This document shows positions 11,297 through 20,288 of a DNA stretch of 64,000 nt, in pieces. The translations under genes and the position numbers were made by a program. The stretch's first letter is position 1, and each line of letters begins with the position of its first letter. The DNA is from Thalassomonas haliotis (GTDB taxonomy: Bacteria; Pseudomonadota; Gammaproteobacteria; Enterobacterales; Alteromonadaceae): contig NZ_CP059693.1 of the NCBI RefSeq assembly GCF_028657945.1, positions 5,270,001 through 5,334,000 of the forward strand, read 5' to 3'. The notes below the pieces were generated by a model. It did not search any database and had not been told where the DNA came from. It was given only the letters and a program-made list of their open reading frames with translations.

Positions 11297-12535
11297 CTAA
11301 AACCAGTACATCAACTGCAATGCCCACAAATTCCAGTGCTCACGGCTATTGGCCCGGGCATCCGGTAAAACCACAGGTGTTAACCGGGCGGTGCCTTCAA
11401 ACCAGTGATGTTCAAATTCAAGGCGTACATTTGCCAGCAGGTCGTAAGAAACCCCTAAGGTAAAGGAATTTTGATAGCCGAAATAAGCCGGGATTGCCCC
11501 CTGGCTTGCCCGTTCGAGTTTACTGCCGTTTTTATCGTCTTTATTGATATAAAATGTCTCATAACGTCCCAAAAAGGTCAGCCGGTTGCCGGCTTTGTAA
11601 CGCGCCTGCAAAAACATTCCCTGCCCCTTGTTATCCTGGTGAAACCCCGGGAAATAGAAATCATCAAAAACAAACCTGTCCTGCAACAATTCAGTGCTCA
11701 GCTCCCAGAATTCCCCCTGATACAGGGCATTGAGGAAGGCACGCTGTAAAACGATATCGGCATCCAGAAAGGCATCGTTATCGCCGTTATGGTAGGTAAA
11801 ATCGGAATCAAGCAGGGCCAGGCCAAAACGCCATGAAGAATAAAGCGGACGCCAGTACAGGCTGGCCTGAACATCATGATCATGTTTTATCCGGCCGCTG
11901 GCAAAATCACTTAAGATAATTTGCGTCTGGGCCTTTGAAATATCGGAAGTACCGGTACTGAAATTAAAATCAAAGTCTCCCCTGCTGTCGTCACTATAAT
12001 TGACCTTGACGCTAAGCCCTTCACCGCCTTCGGCAATATCGCGAAAACCGTCAAAATAAACGGACTGGGGTAATATAATGCTGGGGCGGGCCTGGGGAAC
12101 ATCACGAATATTGGAATACAACCAGTGATTATTCTTAAAACGGCCAAAGTACAAATTGACCAGGGTGTTTTCCGTACTGTAGGCAGACCAGTCCAGTAAC
12201 AAGTAATCAAGCCTTGCGCCTTCATGGTAGCGGTTGCCGCCGTTAAGGTAAACCGCCTGGCCGGTGAGGCGAAAATCCCGGCTCAGCTGGTAGGAAGCAT
12301 TGATGCCAATTTCCGTTAACCGGGCTGAACTTGCGCCGTCATCATTAACATAGTTGCTGTGATCGACATCTATTAGCCCCTGGGCAATAAAACCATGCAG
12401 ACGCCAGCGGCTATTAAAATTGTCTGTAGCAAACACAGTACCAATAAAACCGGCTGGCAGCAGGATGCAACTCAGTAAAATGCCATTCCAGAAAAATTTC
12501 AGACAAGTAAGGTACGCCTGCTTAGTTAACATCAA
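11297..12535 (-). CDS. Outer-membrane beta-barrel (porin-like) protein
   Basis: A 412-residue exported protein. After a signal peptide ending near TVFA, the sequence alternates short amphipathic strands rich in Tyr, Phe and Trp and ends in LMYWF, the aromatic C-terminus recognised by the BAM complex. This pattern fits a 16-18-strand barrel. No specific porin family is recognised. Its start overlaps the end of the PstS-like gene by 14 bp and its stop is 3 bp from the GGDEF-EAL start, so all three are probably co-translated. It may admit or sense the ligand bound by the PstS-like partner. Confidence 0.75.
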   Translation of the reverse strand: MMLTKQAYLTCLKFFWNGILLSCILLPAGFIGTVFATDNFNSRWRLHGFIAQGLIDVDHSNYVNDDGASSARLTEIGINASYQLSRDFRLTGQAVYLNGGNRYHEGARLDYLLLDWSAYSTENTLVNLYFGRFKNNHWLYSNIRDVPQARPSIILPQSVYFDGFRDIAEGGEGLSVKVNYSDDSRGDFDFNFSTGTSDISKAQTQIILSDFASGRIKHDHDVQASLYWRPLYSSWRFGLALLDSDFTYHNGDNDAFLDADIVLQRAFLNALYQGEFWELSTELLQDRFVFDDFYFPGFHQDNKGQGMFLQARYKAGNRLTFLGRYETFYINKDDKNGSKLERASQGAIPAYFGYQNSFTLGVSYDLLANVRLEFEHHWFEGTARLTPVVLPDARANSREHWNLWALQLMYWF

Positions 12536-12944
12536 CTTTTACCCCTTTGCTGGTTCCATCTGCCGCGTAACCTATGGCCCCGGGTGTTGTCCGTACCGCC
12601 TCTAACAAATCTTGCGGCGTCTGCACCACAATTGGCGGCGCCCCGAGTCCGGAAAATGACAGTTTTTGCCAGATACTGTCCAACTGGTAGGGGAAAATGC
12701 CCAGCTTTTCTTTGCTGAAGCGCTGGTGCAGCGGATGTTGGCTCGGCAGGACAAAAACCGTGATAGCGACACCATTTTGCCATCTTAATTGTCGCATCGA
12801 AAAAATACGCCGCAGCTTGACCGGGGGGATATCAGCCTGTTCCACCGAGCTATGGGTGATAATGGTGACGCTATAAACCCGCGGGCATATAACTAAACCG
12901 CAAAAAATGATGAGGGTCAGCGTAAGACATTTGATAGTGTTCAC
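12522..12944 (-). CDS. PstS-like periplasmic phosphate-binding-family protein
   Basis: A 140-residue exported protein with a signal peptide ending around PRVYS. It resembles the short PstS-like binding proteins (IPPVKLRRIFSMRQLRWQNGVAI..., then PGAIGYA near the C-terminus). It is about half the length of a full PstS and there are no ABC transporter genes beside it, so it is more likely a sensor component than part of an importer. The start is GTG. It is the first gene of the operon with the barrel and the GGDEF-EAL protein. Confidence 0.8.
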   Translation of the reverse strand: MNTIKCLTLTLIIFCGLVICPRVYSVTIITHSSVEQADIPPVKLRRIFSMRQLRWQNGVAITVFVLPSQHPLHQRFSKEKLGIFPYQLDSIWQKLSFSGLGAPPIVVQTPQDLLEAVRTTPGAIGYAADGTSKGVKVDVN

Positions 12945-13271
12945 CCTTAGTTATTTTTCTTATCTGTATTTCCCGGCCCTTCAGCATCGCAAAGCCGGTG
13001 ACTCAAGAGATAATTGCCGGGTAAAACACAGAAAAATGACTTGGCTTATTCTCCTTCGCCCAATTTCAGTGTAGTCAAAATTAGTCAAAGCACCAGTTTG
13101 GCCAGCGCGCCAAGTGATTAGACCAGTATTTTGCTGCTAATTTCTTCGAAAACACTATAATAAGCCTCAAATTGTAAAAAATTGCAGAGTTTTGTTAACC
13201 AGATTTCCCAATGCTCAATTTTTATGCGATGATAACAGGACAATTTAATTTTAAAGGTATTTTTACGACAA
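12945..13271. other. Divergent intergenic region between the PstS-like operon and aroQ
   Basis: About 330 bp without a credible gene. It must hold the promoters for the minus-strand signalling operon and for aroQ. It is AT-rich near aroQ, with TTGTTA followed later by TATGCGATGATAAC, but no element is clear enough to call. Confidence 0.4.
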
Positions 13272-13727
13272 ATGACTGCCAAGTTTAAAATTTTAGTGCT
13301 AAATGGCCCGAATTTAAATATGTTGGGAAAACGTGAACCGCAAATATACGGGGCACAAACCTTAACAGATATTATCGAGCAGCTTAGCAGCAAGGCCCGG
13401 GGGATGGATATCAGCCTCAGCCATGTGCAGTCAAATGCCGAGCACGGCCTGATTGATGCTATCCATCAGGGATTTGGCGAAATCGACTTTATTATTATCA
13501 ACCCTGCCGCTTTTACCCATACCAGTGTTGCCCTGCGCGACGCTTTATTATCTGTCGCTATCCCCTTTATCGAAGTGCATTTATCCAATGTCCATGCAAG
13601 AGAGAGCTTCAGACAGCATTCCTATTTCTCAGACGTCGCCATCGGGGTGATTTGTGGCTTAGGGGCTAAAGGTTATGAGTATGCACTCGATGCAGCTCAT
13701 CAACATTTAAAAGTCAAGAACAACTAA
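13272..13727 (+). CDS. aroQ: Type II 3-dehydroquinate dehydratase
   Basis: Converts 3-dehydroquinate to 3-dehydroshikimate in the shikimate pathway. The 151 residues show the type II signature [21 protein letters not shown] with the catalytic Tyr at about 26, [12 protein letters not shown], the [17 protein letters not shown] segment and [15 protein letters not shown] with the catalytic His. It lies upstream of accB, an arrangement conserved in many gammaproteobacteria. Confidence 0.98.
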   Translation: MTAKFKILVLNGPNLNMLGKREPQIYGAQTLTDIIEQLSSKARGMDISLSHVQSNAEHGLIDAIHQGFGEIDFIIINPAAFTHTSVALRDALLSVAIPFIEVHLSNVHARESFRQHSYFSDVAIGVICGLGAKGYEYALDAAHQHLKVKNN

Positions 13728-13793
13728 AGGCCGGCTAACTGAAGTTAACTGGCAATAAATTATTCAATTTCAAATTATTATTAAGGTACACAC

Positions 13794-14249
13794 ATGGATA
13801 TCAGAAAAATAAAAAAACTCATTGAACTTGTTGAAGAGTCTAACATCAATGAATTGGAAATTTCCGAAGGGGAAGAGTCGGTACGTATCAGCTGTGGTAA
13901 TACTGCTGCCGCAACCGTAGTACAAGCCGCTCCTGCCATGGTGCAAGCTGCCGCTCCAGCCCCTGTTGCCGCAGCTGCAGCAGCGCCTGCCGAACAAGCA
14001 AAGCCGGCCCTTAGCGGACATCTGGTCCGTTCTCCTATGGTGGGCACTTTCTATTCCTCATCTTCACCTGATGCTCCGGCGTTTGTTGAACTTGGTCAGC
14101 ATGTGAATGCCGGCGATACCTTATGTATCGTTGAAGCCATGAAGATGATGAACCAGATCGAAGCCGATAAATCAGGTGTAATTAAAGAAATTCTGGCAGA
14201 GAACGAAGATGCTATAGAATTCGATCAACCGCTATTCATCATTGAATAA
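13794..14249 (+). CDS. accB: Biotin carboxyl carrier protein of acetyl-CoA carboxylase
   Basis: The carrier subunit of acetyl-CoA carboxylase, which starts fatty-acid synthesis. The N-terminal domain ([18 protein letters not shown]) is followed by an Ala/Pro-rich linker (about residues 38-72) and a biotinyl domain in which EAMKMM carries the biotinylated Lys at 117. Its length is typical. accC follows after 23 bp, so the two form an operon. Confidence 0.98.
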   Translation: MDIRKIKKLIELVEESNINELEISEGEESVRISCGNTAAATVVQAAPAMVQAAAPAPVAAAAAAPAEQAKPALSGHLVRSPMVGTFYSSSSPDAPAFVELGQHVNAGDTLCIVEAMKMMNQIEADKSGVIKEILAENEDAIEFDQPLFIIE

Positions 14250-14272
14250 GCCCAGCCTAAAAGGGTAATTCC

Positions 14273-15622
14273 ATGTTAGATAAAGTTGTTATCGCCAACC
14301 GTGGCGAAATTGCACTGAGAATATTGCGCGCTTGTAAAGAATTAGGCATTAAAACTGTCGCAATTCACTCTACCGCAGATAAAAATTTAAAACATGTTTT
14401 GCTGGCAGATGAAACCATTTGTATCGGCAAAGCCTCTGCGCTTGAAAGCTACCTCAATGTACCGGCCATCATCACAGCCGCCGAAATCACCAATGCGGTA
14501 GCCGTTCATCCCGGTTATGGCTTTTTAGCCGAAAATGCCGATTTTGCCGAACAGGTAGAAACCTCAGGTTTTACCTTTATTGGTCCTACCGCGGACAGCA
14601 TTCGCTTAATGGGTGATAAGGTTTCAGCGATCAAGGCAATGAAATCAGCCGGTGTGCCATGTGTGCCCGGCTCTGACGGCCCGTTAACCGACGATGAAGA
14701 AACCAACCTGGCCCATGCCAAACGCATCGGTTACCCGGTGATCATCAAGGCTTCCGGTGGCGGCGGCGGTCGCGGTATGCGCGTGGTCCGTGAAGAAGAA
14801 GAGCTGATTGAGTCCATTGCCCTGACCAAGTCGGAAGCCAGATCGACCTTTAATAACGATATGGTTTATATGGAGAAATTCCTGGAAAACCCACGTCACG
14901 TGGAAATTCAGGTATTAGCCGACGGCCAGGGTGGCGCCATTCATTTAGGTGAGCGCGACTGTTCAATGCAGCGTCGTCACCAAAAAGTGGTCGAAGAAGC
15001 ACCGGCCCCGGGCATTACCCCGGAAATGCGTAAACAAATCGGTGAGCGGTGCTGCCGCGCCTGTATCGAAATCAACTACCGCGGCGCCGGTACGTTTGAG
15101 TTCTTATATGAAAACGGCGAGTTCTATTTCATCGAAATGAACACCCGTATCCAGGTTGAGCACCCGGTAACCGAAATGATCACCGGCGTAGATCTGATCA
15201 AAGAGCAATTACGCATCGCCGCAGGCCAGCCGTTATCCTACACCCAGGAAGATATCAAGGTCAGCGGCCATTCGATCGAATGCCGGATCAATGCCGAAGA
15301 TCCGCGCAGCTTTATCCCTTCACCGGGTAAAATCACCCGTTTCCACCCGCCGGGTGGTTTAGGGGTTCGCTGGGATTCGCATATCTATGCCGACTACTCG
15401 GTACCGCCGCATTATGATTCCATGATCGGCAAACTCATCACCTATGGTGATAACCGGGATGTCGCCATTGCCCGTATGCGCAATGCCCTGAATGAATTGG
15501 TGGTTGACGGTATCAAAACCAATATCGCCCTGCACCAGGATATTTTAAACGATCAGGGCTTTGTCAACGGTGGTGCCAATATTCACTACCTTGAAAAGAA
15601 ACTGTCCGAGTCTGAATCCTGA
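14273..15622 (+). CDS. accC: Biotin carboxylase subunit of acetyl-CoA carboxylase
   Basis: Carboxylates the biotin on AccB using ATP and bicarbonate. The 449 residues match the family length. [25 protein letters not shown] at the start, the ATP-grasp glycine loop [14 protein letters not shown], the [19 protein letters not shown] segment and [16 protein letters not shown] are all intact. It ends in an efficient terminator 20-50 bp downstream. Confidence 0.98.
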   Translation: MLDKVVIANRGEIALRILRACKELGIKTVAIHSTADKNLKHVLLADETICIGKASALESYLNVPAIITAAEITNAVAVHPGYGFLAENADFAEQVETSGFTFIGPTADSIRLMGDKVSAIKAMKSAGVPCVPGSDGPLTDDEETNLAHAKRIGYPVIIKASGGGGGRGMRVVREEEELIESIALTKSEARSTFNNDMVYMEKFLENPRHVEIQVLADGQGGAIHLGERDCSMQRRHQKVVEEAPAPGITPEMRKQIGERCCRACIEINYRGAGTFEFLYENGEFYFIEMNTRIQVEHPVTEMITGVDLIKEQLRIAAGQPLSYTQEDIKVSGHSIECRINAEDPRSFIPSPGKITRFHPPGGLGVRWDSHIYADYSVPPHYDSMIGKLITYGDNRDVAIARMRNALNELVVDGIKTNIALHQDILNDQGFVNGGANIHYLEKKLSESES

Positions 15623-15644
15623 TAGCGCAAAAACAAGAAAACAG

Positions 15645-15674
15645 AAAGCCCTGATATTTTTTCAGGGCTTTTTT
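15645..15674 (+). terminator. Terminator after accBC
   Basis: AAAGCCCTGA pairs with TCAGGGCTTT around a T-rich loop and runs into a T-tract, 23 bp after the accC stop. Confidence 0.85.
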
Positions 15675-15812
15675 ATTTCAGCCCCCGGTTAATTATCTCC
15701 TGCCGCCACAAAGCGAAATCAGCAAATTTTCATTTTTTTTCATTTTTCCTGAGGAAAATCTGCCAACTCTCACCTATTCTGTTTAGGGTGATTCAACCAC
15801 TTTTAAATAGGG

Positions 15813-16934
15813 ATGTTTTTAATTAATCACATGAATACGAAGGAGTTGTATCAAAAAAATACGGACATACCTCACTCACACGAAATGGATTTCAACTACA
15901 AGGTGCTTTTGCTTACGCGTATCATGTGTATTGCAATCATCTTCAGTATCTTATTTGCCCTGATGTCTTCCCTGGGCATTAATCAAATTGGCGGACAAGC
16001 CACCGCTCTTGACTACGGCTACTCCCTGCTCATGCTTGCCCTGCTTATCTCATTAAAAAAAGATCATAACCGCTTTACCCTGGTGCTGACGACATTTCTG
16101 CTGATCAGTTTCCTGCTGTCTCTGTCGGCCCTGGTTACGGTTTTCTTCGATGAATTTCGCGCCATCTGGTTTTATTTATTGATCCTGGTTGCCTTTATGC
16201 TTGGCGGACCGAAATCCGGGATATTTTTTACTTTATTGTCCCTGCTCGCCATTATCGCAACCCATGTTTTTCTGGCACCTTTTGGCACCGCAACTTTAGC
16301 CAGCATAGTGGTCGGCCTGGTGGTCATGTCCCTGGTATTGGCCGCGTTTTGCAGCCAGGTGAACCGTTATCTGCAGCATATTGAAAAACAAAATGCAGAA
16401 TTAAACTATTTGGCTAATAAAGATCCCCTGACCGAAGTCCTGCACTCGAAAAGCTACTGTCAGTTGACAAAAAAATATATCGAACGGGCCCAGGAACTCA
16501 ATGAAAACCTGTCTATCTTATATGCCGGCCTGGACAACCTTGACCGGCTCAAGGAAAAGTACGGCAGCCAAATCCGTAACCTGGCGCTGCAACATGTCAT
16601 TACCATCATCAAAGAACACTTCCACCACCAGGAGTTGCTGACCCAGGTCGGCGAAGAGAAAATCTGTATCATTTTGCCGGAGCGGGACGCCATCGCCGCC
16701 CAGTCTTTGGCCATCAATATCAGAAATGCGGTCCGTGAGCGTTTATTCGACTACGGCAAAGACAAAATCCCCCTGACCCTGAGCATAGGCATTGCCGCCT
16801 TAAACGACAACGACGAAGAAATCCGCTCAATACAAATAAGAGCAGATAAAGGATTGATAAAAGCTAAGTTTTGCGGTGGCGACGAAGTAAAAATCTGCCA
16901 CTTTTTTGAAGAATTATCCACAGAAAAGCTGTAA
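15813..16934 (+). CDS. Membrane protein with degenerate GGDEF domain
   Basis: A 373-residue protein with about six membrane segments (residues 30-195) followed by a GGDEF-like domain. The domain opening DPLTEVLHSKSYCQL corresponds to the usual DPLTGLLNRR, but the active-site loop reads QVGEEKICII instead of RxGGDEF. Diguanylate cyclase activity is therefore unlikely and the domain may act as a c-di-GMP or GTP receptor or a protein-interaction module. The second in-frame Met (MNTKELYQ) may be the true start. Its transcription is separated from accC by a terminator. Confidence 0.85.
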   Translation: MFLINHMNTKELYQKNTDIPHSHEMDFNYKVLLLTRIMCIAIIFSILFALMSSLGINQIGGQATALDYGYSLLMLALLISLKKDHNRFTLVLTTFLLISFLLSLSALVTVFFDEFRAIWFYLLILVAFMLGGPKSGIFFTLLSLLAIIATHVFLAPFGTATLASIVVGLVVMSLVLAAFCSQVNRYLQHIEKQNAELNYLANKDPLTEVLHSKSYCQLTKKYIERAQELNENLSILYAGLDNLDRLKEKYGSQIRNLALQHVITIIKEHFHHQELLTQVGEEKICIILPERDAIAAQSLAINIRNAVRERLFDYGKDKIPLTLSIGIAALNDNDEEIRSIQIRADKGLIKAKFCGGDEVKICHFFEELSTEKL

Positions 16935-17034
16935 TTGCTTTTACTCCTGCCTGGTCTCTGGTAGGCAAAAGCACCGTCCTTAGGTATACTGGCGGCCAGT
17001 TAACGTCAAACCGCTCAAAGCTAAAAGTAAGTTT

Positions 17035-17211
17035 ATGTCTTCACAACTTGAAAAACCTATCCCGCCGGCAGACGACGATTGCTGTGGCGGCGGCGCCTGC
17101 GCCCCCTGTGTCTGGGATAATTATTATGCCCAATTGCAGCAATGGCGCATCGCTCAGGCCAAGGCCAATGAAGCCGCAGCCAATGAACAAGCCGAAGCAG
17201 ATAAGCAATAA
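17035..17211 (+). CDS. Small Cys-rich oxidoreductase-like protein, 58 aa
   Basis: A short gene with the signature DDDCCGGGACAPCVWDNYYAQL, which matches the oxidoreductase-like domain family: four clustered cysteines followed by CVWDxY. Members are small and of unknown biochemical role, and the Cys cluster suggests metal or redox chemistry. The C-terminal half is an Ala/Glu/Gln-rich helix. ATG at 17035 gives the full domain. The stop codon lies inside a 10-bp tandem repeat (AACAAGCAAT, about three copies, 17201-17230), so repeat changes could alter the C-terminus. Confidence 0.75.
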   Translation: MSSQLEKPIPPADDDCCGGGACAPCVWDNYYAQLQQWRIAQAKANEAAANEQAEADKQ

Positions 17212-17230
17212 CAAGCAATAACAAGCAATA
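17201..17230. repeat. Short tandem repeat, 10-bp unit, about 3 copies
   Basis: Direct repeats of AACAAGCAAT overlap the stop codon of the Cys-rich small gene. A second short tandem repeat (GCGCAGAAAGTCA, 2-3 units) lies at 17347-17378. Both are simple slippage-prone repeats. Confidence 0.6.
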
Positions 17231-17395
17231 GCCGACCATAAAGGCCTGTACTCACCGGCAAAGCCCTATCAGAGTAAAACCGGAAACCGCCTCGCCAGGC
17301 CTTTAAAGGCGAGAAAACATAGCGCCAATAAACAGCGCGACAGCTCAGCGCAGAAAGTCAGCGCAGAAAGTCAGCGCAAGAGCTTAACACCGACT

Positions 17396-18535
17396 TTAAC
17401 CTTTTATATAGGGACGCATGGCTTCATGTATGACTTTTCTTCTTTTCTCCGGGGCCAGAGCAAGAATTTTATCATCTGCCGCCTGTTCAAAATGCACCAT
17501 AAATAAGGGCTTATTATTGACGGATTTTTTAATAGCAAAGGCTCCTTTATGCTCAATATCTTTCCATACCGCCCTGACATCAGCCCAATAGCCCTTGGTT
17601 TTATGCCAATACTGCAGGCCCTGCTCATATTTAAAATCTTTTATACGCCGGTAACTGTTGTGGCCGACTTCCCTGGCTAACATCACCCCCGAAAACTCTC
17701 CCGAAGGCGAAAGCCCGCCCTGGTGCTTAAAGTTTTTTTGCTCATGGAACCAGGCGTGCGGGGTTAATACCAAAGTATCCTTCCCCATCAGGATTTGGTA
17801 GTCATCCCGGACCGAACTTTCCCGCCTGGGCAAAGGCCGCGACATATAGTCGGTTTCAAAGGTGGAAAGCGAAGCAAAATGATCCCAGCGGCCTATTCCC
17901 GAATACCGGGGAGAATCATCGACCTGATAAACCGACCACACCCATTTCCCCAGGGTTTGTGAGGGGCTTAGCTTTTTGCTTTGCCATTGGTTATTTCCCT
18001 GGTATTCAAGCATATGCCTGCCTTGCCAGCTCCAGTCGTGGCGCCAGTGTTTCATTACATGGGGGCCCTGAACTTCCCCTGTGGTGCGGTCCCGGTAATA
18101 CATCACCATAATCTGCTGAACCGAAATAAAATCACCGCTATCCTCAATCACCTTAACAAATTCGGTTCCCCATGAGGCATAAGGGGTATCAAGCTCTTTC
18201 CCTGCTGCTACGGCAAAGGTCTCCAGAAACTCGAATTTTGTTTCAAAAACCCCTTCCAGGGCATAAATAGCCCGGCGATCCCTTTCATAAGGGCTCAGCC
18301 CCCCGGCCTGCAATGCTTGCCATGAATCGGGAGGCTTTTGGTCATAAAGAATCTTTTGCCCTAACGATGAGCCACCCCGGGGCGGGGTTGTCAGTTGTCG
18401 TGTAAAAGTCCAGTTATAAAGCTTTGCCTCTTCTTTGCCTGCCTCAACAACCGCTTGTTTATCGGGCAGCTTGGCACTAAAAACCGGTAGGCAAACAATA
18501 CATAAACTTAATATCAGGGAAATAGCCGTTTTCAT
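17396..18535 (-). CDS. DUF6607-type exported protein
   Basis: About 379 residues with a signal peptide (MKTAISLILSLCIVCLPVFSA). The conserved core reads EFVKVIEDSGDFISVQQIMVM, VMKHWRHDWSWQGRHMLEY, SVYQVDDSPRYSGIGRWDH and LTPHAWFHEQKN, which I recognise as the DUF6607 pattern. The molecular function is unknown. I place the start at 18535, where the signal peptide begins, ten codons inside the longest ORF. The gene is divergent from a Crp/Fnr-like regulator, which might control it. Confidence 0.75.
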   Translation of the reverse strand: MKTAISLILSLCIVCLPVFSAKLPDKQAVVEAGKEEAKLYNWTFTRQLTTPPRGGSSLGQKILYDQKPPDSWQALQAGGLSPYERDRRAIYALEGVFETKFEFLETFAVAAGKELDTPYASWGTEFVKVIEDSGDFISVQQIMVMYYRDRTTGEVQGPHVMKHWRHDWSWQGRHMLEYQGNNQWQSKKLSPSQTLGKWVWSVYQVDDSPRYSGIGRWDHFASLSTFETDYMSRPLPRRESSVRDDYQILMGKDTLVLTPHAWFHEQKNFKHQGGLSPSGEFSGVMLAREVGHNSYRRIKDFKYEQGLQYWHKTKGYWADVRAVWKDIEHKGAFAIKKSVNNKPLFMVHFEQAADDKILALAPEKRRKVIHEAMRPYIKG

Positions 18536-18764
18536 CAATTTACGCCTCCATGGCAAAAAACACATTTAGTATCAAATGGCAATCAACATGACAATTGCCC
18601 CTTTTTAAAGGCGCACAAGCCCCCATTGCTGTCGTTCTTGTTATGCGCCAACCTGTTGTAAGTAGAGGTAAAGAAATGCAGAATGTCAATCAATGCCCGG
18701 GATTTATCAAGCTTCCCTATACTCAACACCATTACCCGGCAAGGCCATCATTTCGGGGTTCATT

Positions 18765-19328
18765 ATGAAACTAAGTTTTAGCGCTTTTTTACAACAGCAC
18801 GGCTTTTCGCCAAAGCAAGCCAAACTGCTGGACCAGGAAACTGAAACCCTGCATTTATCTGCACGGACAATTTTCACTCGCCAGGCGGATAAGGTTGAAT
18901 ACTTATATTTTGTCAGCCAGGGTTTATGCCAGGCCTGTTACCACACCGCAGGCGGAAAGAGATTCAGCAAAGAATTCTACTGGAGCGGAGACTGTATCAT
19001 TAACTTTGAAAGCCTGCTCAAACCGCAGGTTTCCCCCTACTCGCTGGAGACCTTATCGGCCAGCTCCCTGGTCCGCTTGCCGATAAGCCAGGTGCAATTG
19101 TGGCGACAGCAAAACCATGCCTGCTACCAGCACCTGCTTGAAACCCAGTTGCTTTATAAAGAAAATAAAGAGCGCTTTATGCTGTTACATACACCACAAC
19201 AAAGATACCAGCTGTTTTCACAACAATTTCCCGGGTTAAAGCAATGTTTGACCGACTACCAGCTGGCCTCTTATATCGGCATCACCCCGATCAGCTTAAG
19301 CCGGATTAAAAAACGCCTGAGAAATTAA
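18765..19328 (+). CDS. Crp/Fnr-family transcriptional regulator
   Basis: About 187 residues from the ATG at 18765 (MKLSFSAFLQQHG). A cyclic-nucleotide-binding-like beta barrel occupies the first two thirds (RQADKVEYLYFVSQGLCQACYHTAGGKRFSKEFYWSGD), and a short C-terminal helix-turn-helix follows (LTDYQLASYIGITPISLSRIKKRL). The cAMP-contact residues of Crp and the N-terminal Fnr cysteines are not present, so the effector, if any, is unknown. It is transcribed divergently from the DUF6607-type gene. Confidence 0.85.
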   Translation: MKLSFSAFLQQHGFSPKQAKLLDQETETLHLSARTIFTRQADKVEYLYFVSQGLCQACYHTAGGKRFSKEFYWSGDCIINFESLLKPQVSPYSLETLSASSLVRLPISQVQLWRQQNHACYQHLLETQLLYKENKERFMLLHTPQQRYQLFSQQFPGLKQCLTDYQLASYIGITPISLSRIKKRLRN

Positions 19329-19399
19329 CAAAGGTTAACGCCAAAACGCACATTTCAGGGTAAAGTAAGCGGATATGCTGTTTACCGAAGAGAAAATTG

Positions 19400-19876
19400 A
19401 TGAACTGGAAATGCCTGACTTTTTCGCAACTCACCACAGAACAACTTTATGAACTGCTCAAACTGAGGGTGGATGTTTTTGTGGTGGAGCAAACCTGCCC
19501 CTATCCCGAACTTGATAATAAAGACAGGGAGCAGGACGTCTGCCATTTACTGGGATATCAGGGCGGTGAGTTGCTCGCCTATGCCCGTATACTGCCCCCG
19601 GGCATTTCCTATCAAAATGTCAGTTTCGGCCGTGTCGCCATAGCGCAGTCTGCCCGGGGACAGGGCTTGGGACAAACCCTGGTTGCCACCATCTTAAGTT
19701 ACTGCCAACAGCTTTGGCCGAACCGGGATATCGACATCGGCGCCCAGGAATACCTGTTAGACTTTTACCAGGGCTTTGGCTTTAGCGCCATTTCAGCTGT
19801 CTACCTGGAAGATGATATTCCCCACCTGGACATGCGCCTGACTCGCAGCCCCGAAAATACCCCTGAGCAAGCGTAA
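19400..19876 (+). CDS. elaA: ElaA-type GNAT acetyltransferase
   Basis: A 158-residue GNAT-fold protein of the ElaA family. LTTEQLYELLKLRVDVFVVEQTCPYPELDNKD is characteristic of the family and FGRVAIAQSARGQGLGQTLVATIL is the acetyl-CoA binding motif A. The substrate is unknown. The ATG at 19400 is preferred over the TTG one codon upstream. It follows the Crp-like gene by 70 bp. Confidence 0.9.
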   Translation: MNWKCLTFSQLTTEQLYELLKLRVDVFVVEQTCPYPELDNKDREQDVCHLLGYQGGELLAYARILPPGISYQNVSFGRVAIAQSARGQGLGQTLVATILSYCQQLWPNRDIDIGAQEYLLDFYQGFGFSAISAVYLEDDIPHLDMRLTRSPENTPEQA

Positions 19877-20158
19877 GCTAGGCCTGTTTTATCTGGCGCT
19901 TGTTTTTCTGGCGATAGTTATTGCGAGGATTCCGGCAATACCCATCGCCAGTTATCCTGCAGTTCCATCATAAACACTTCCCGGTGCTCCAGCATGCCGC
20001 GCGGTTGGAAGAACTGTAGATGCGGTTGCCCAGGCCCCTAACACTAGCCCCCTAACACTAGCCCCTAACACTAGGCCCACAAATAAAGCAGGATATCGTT
20101 ACTAAACAGGCAATTCGTTGCTTATTTACCCACTTAGTCAAAAAAGTGAATTAATGCG
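19877..20158. other. Intergenic region with a gene-tail remnant and small tandem repeats
   Basis: On the minus strand between about 19925 and 20030 a frame reads QPHLQFFQPRGMLEHREVF and then MMELQDNWRWVLPESSQ and a stop, without a credible start; it looks like the 3' end of a lost gene. It is interrupted upstream by about three copies of CCCCTAACACTAG (20035-20080), which introduce stops. I do not recognise the parent family. Confidence 0.35.
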
Positions 20159-20187
20159 TTGACAAAGCCCTCGGCTATCAGCATTAT
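20159..20187 (+). promoter_or_regulatory. Promoter of tRNA-Leu
   Basis: TTGACA (20159-20164) and CATTAT (20182-20187) are separated by 17 bp, a good sigma-70 match. Transcription would start a few bases ahead of the tRNA at 20202. Confidence 0.7.
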
Positions 20188-20201
20188 ATGCGTGCTTCGA
20201 T

Positions 20202-20288
20202 GCCCAGGTGGTGAAATTGGTAGACACGCTAGCTTCAGGTGCTAGTGCTCGCAAGGGCGTAGCGGTTCAAGTCCGCTCCTGGGTACCA
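20202..20288 (+). tRNA. tRNA-Leu (anticodon CAG)
   Basis: An 87-nt class II tRNA with encoded CCA. The acceptor arm GCCCAGG pairs with CCTGGGT. The anticodon loop TTCAGGT gives CAG, reading CUG leucine codons. There is a long variable arm (GTGCTCGCAAGGGCGT) and a T-arm with GGTTCAAGTCC. No integrated element is seen at its 3' end. Confidence 0.97.

Noticed and set aside
13118-13393. Minus-strand ORF of 91 aa overlapping the aroQ start
   Set aside because: It overlaps the intact aroQ and the AT-rich leader, with no family resemblance and no ribosome site.
20202-20288. tRNA-Leu as attachment site for an integrated island
   Set aside because: No integrase gene lies next to it and I found no repeat of the tRNA 3' end in the window.
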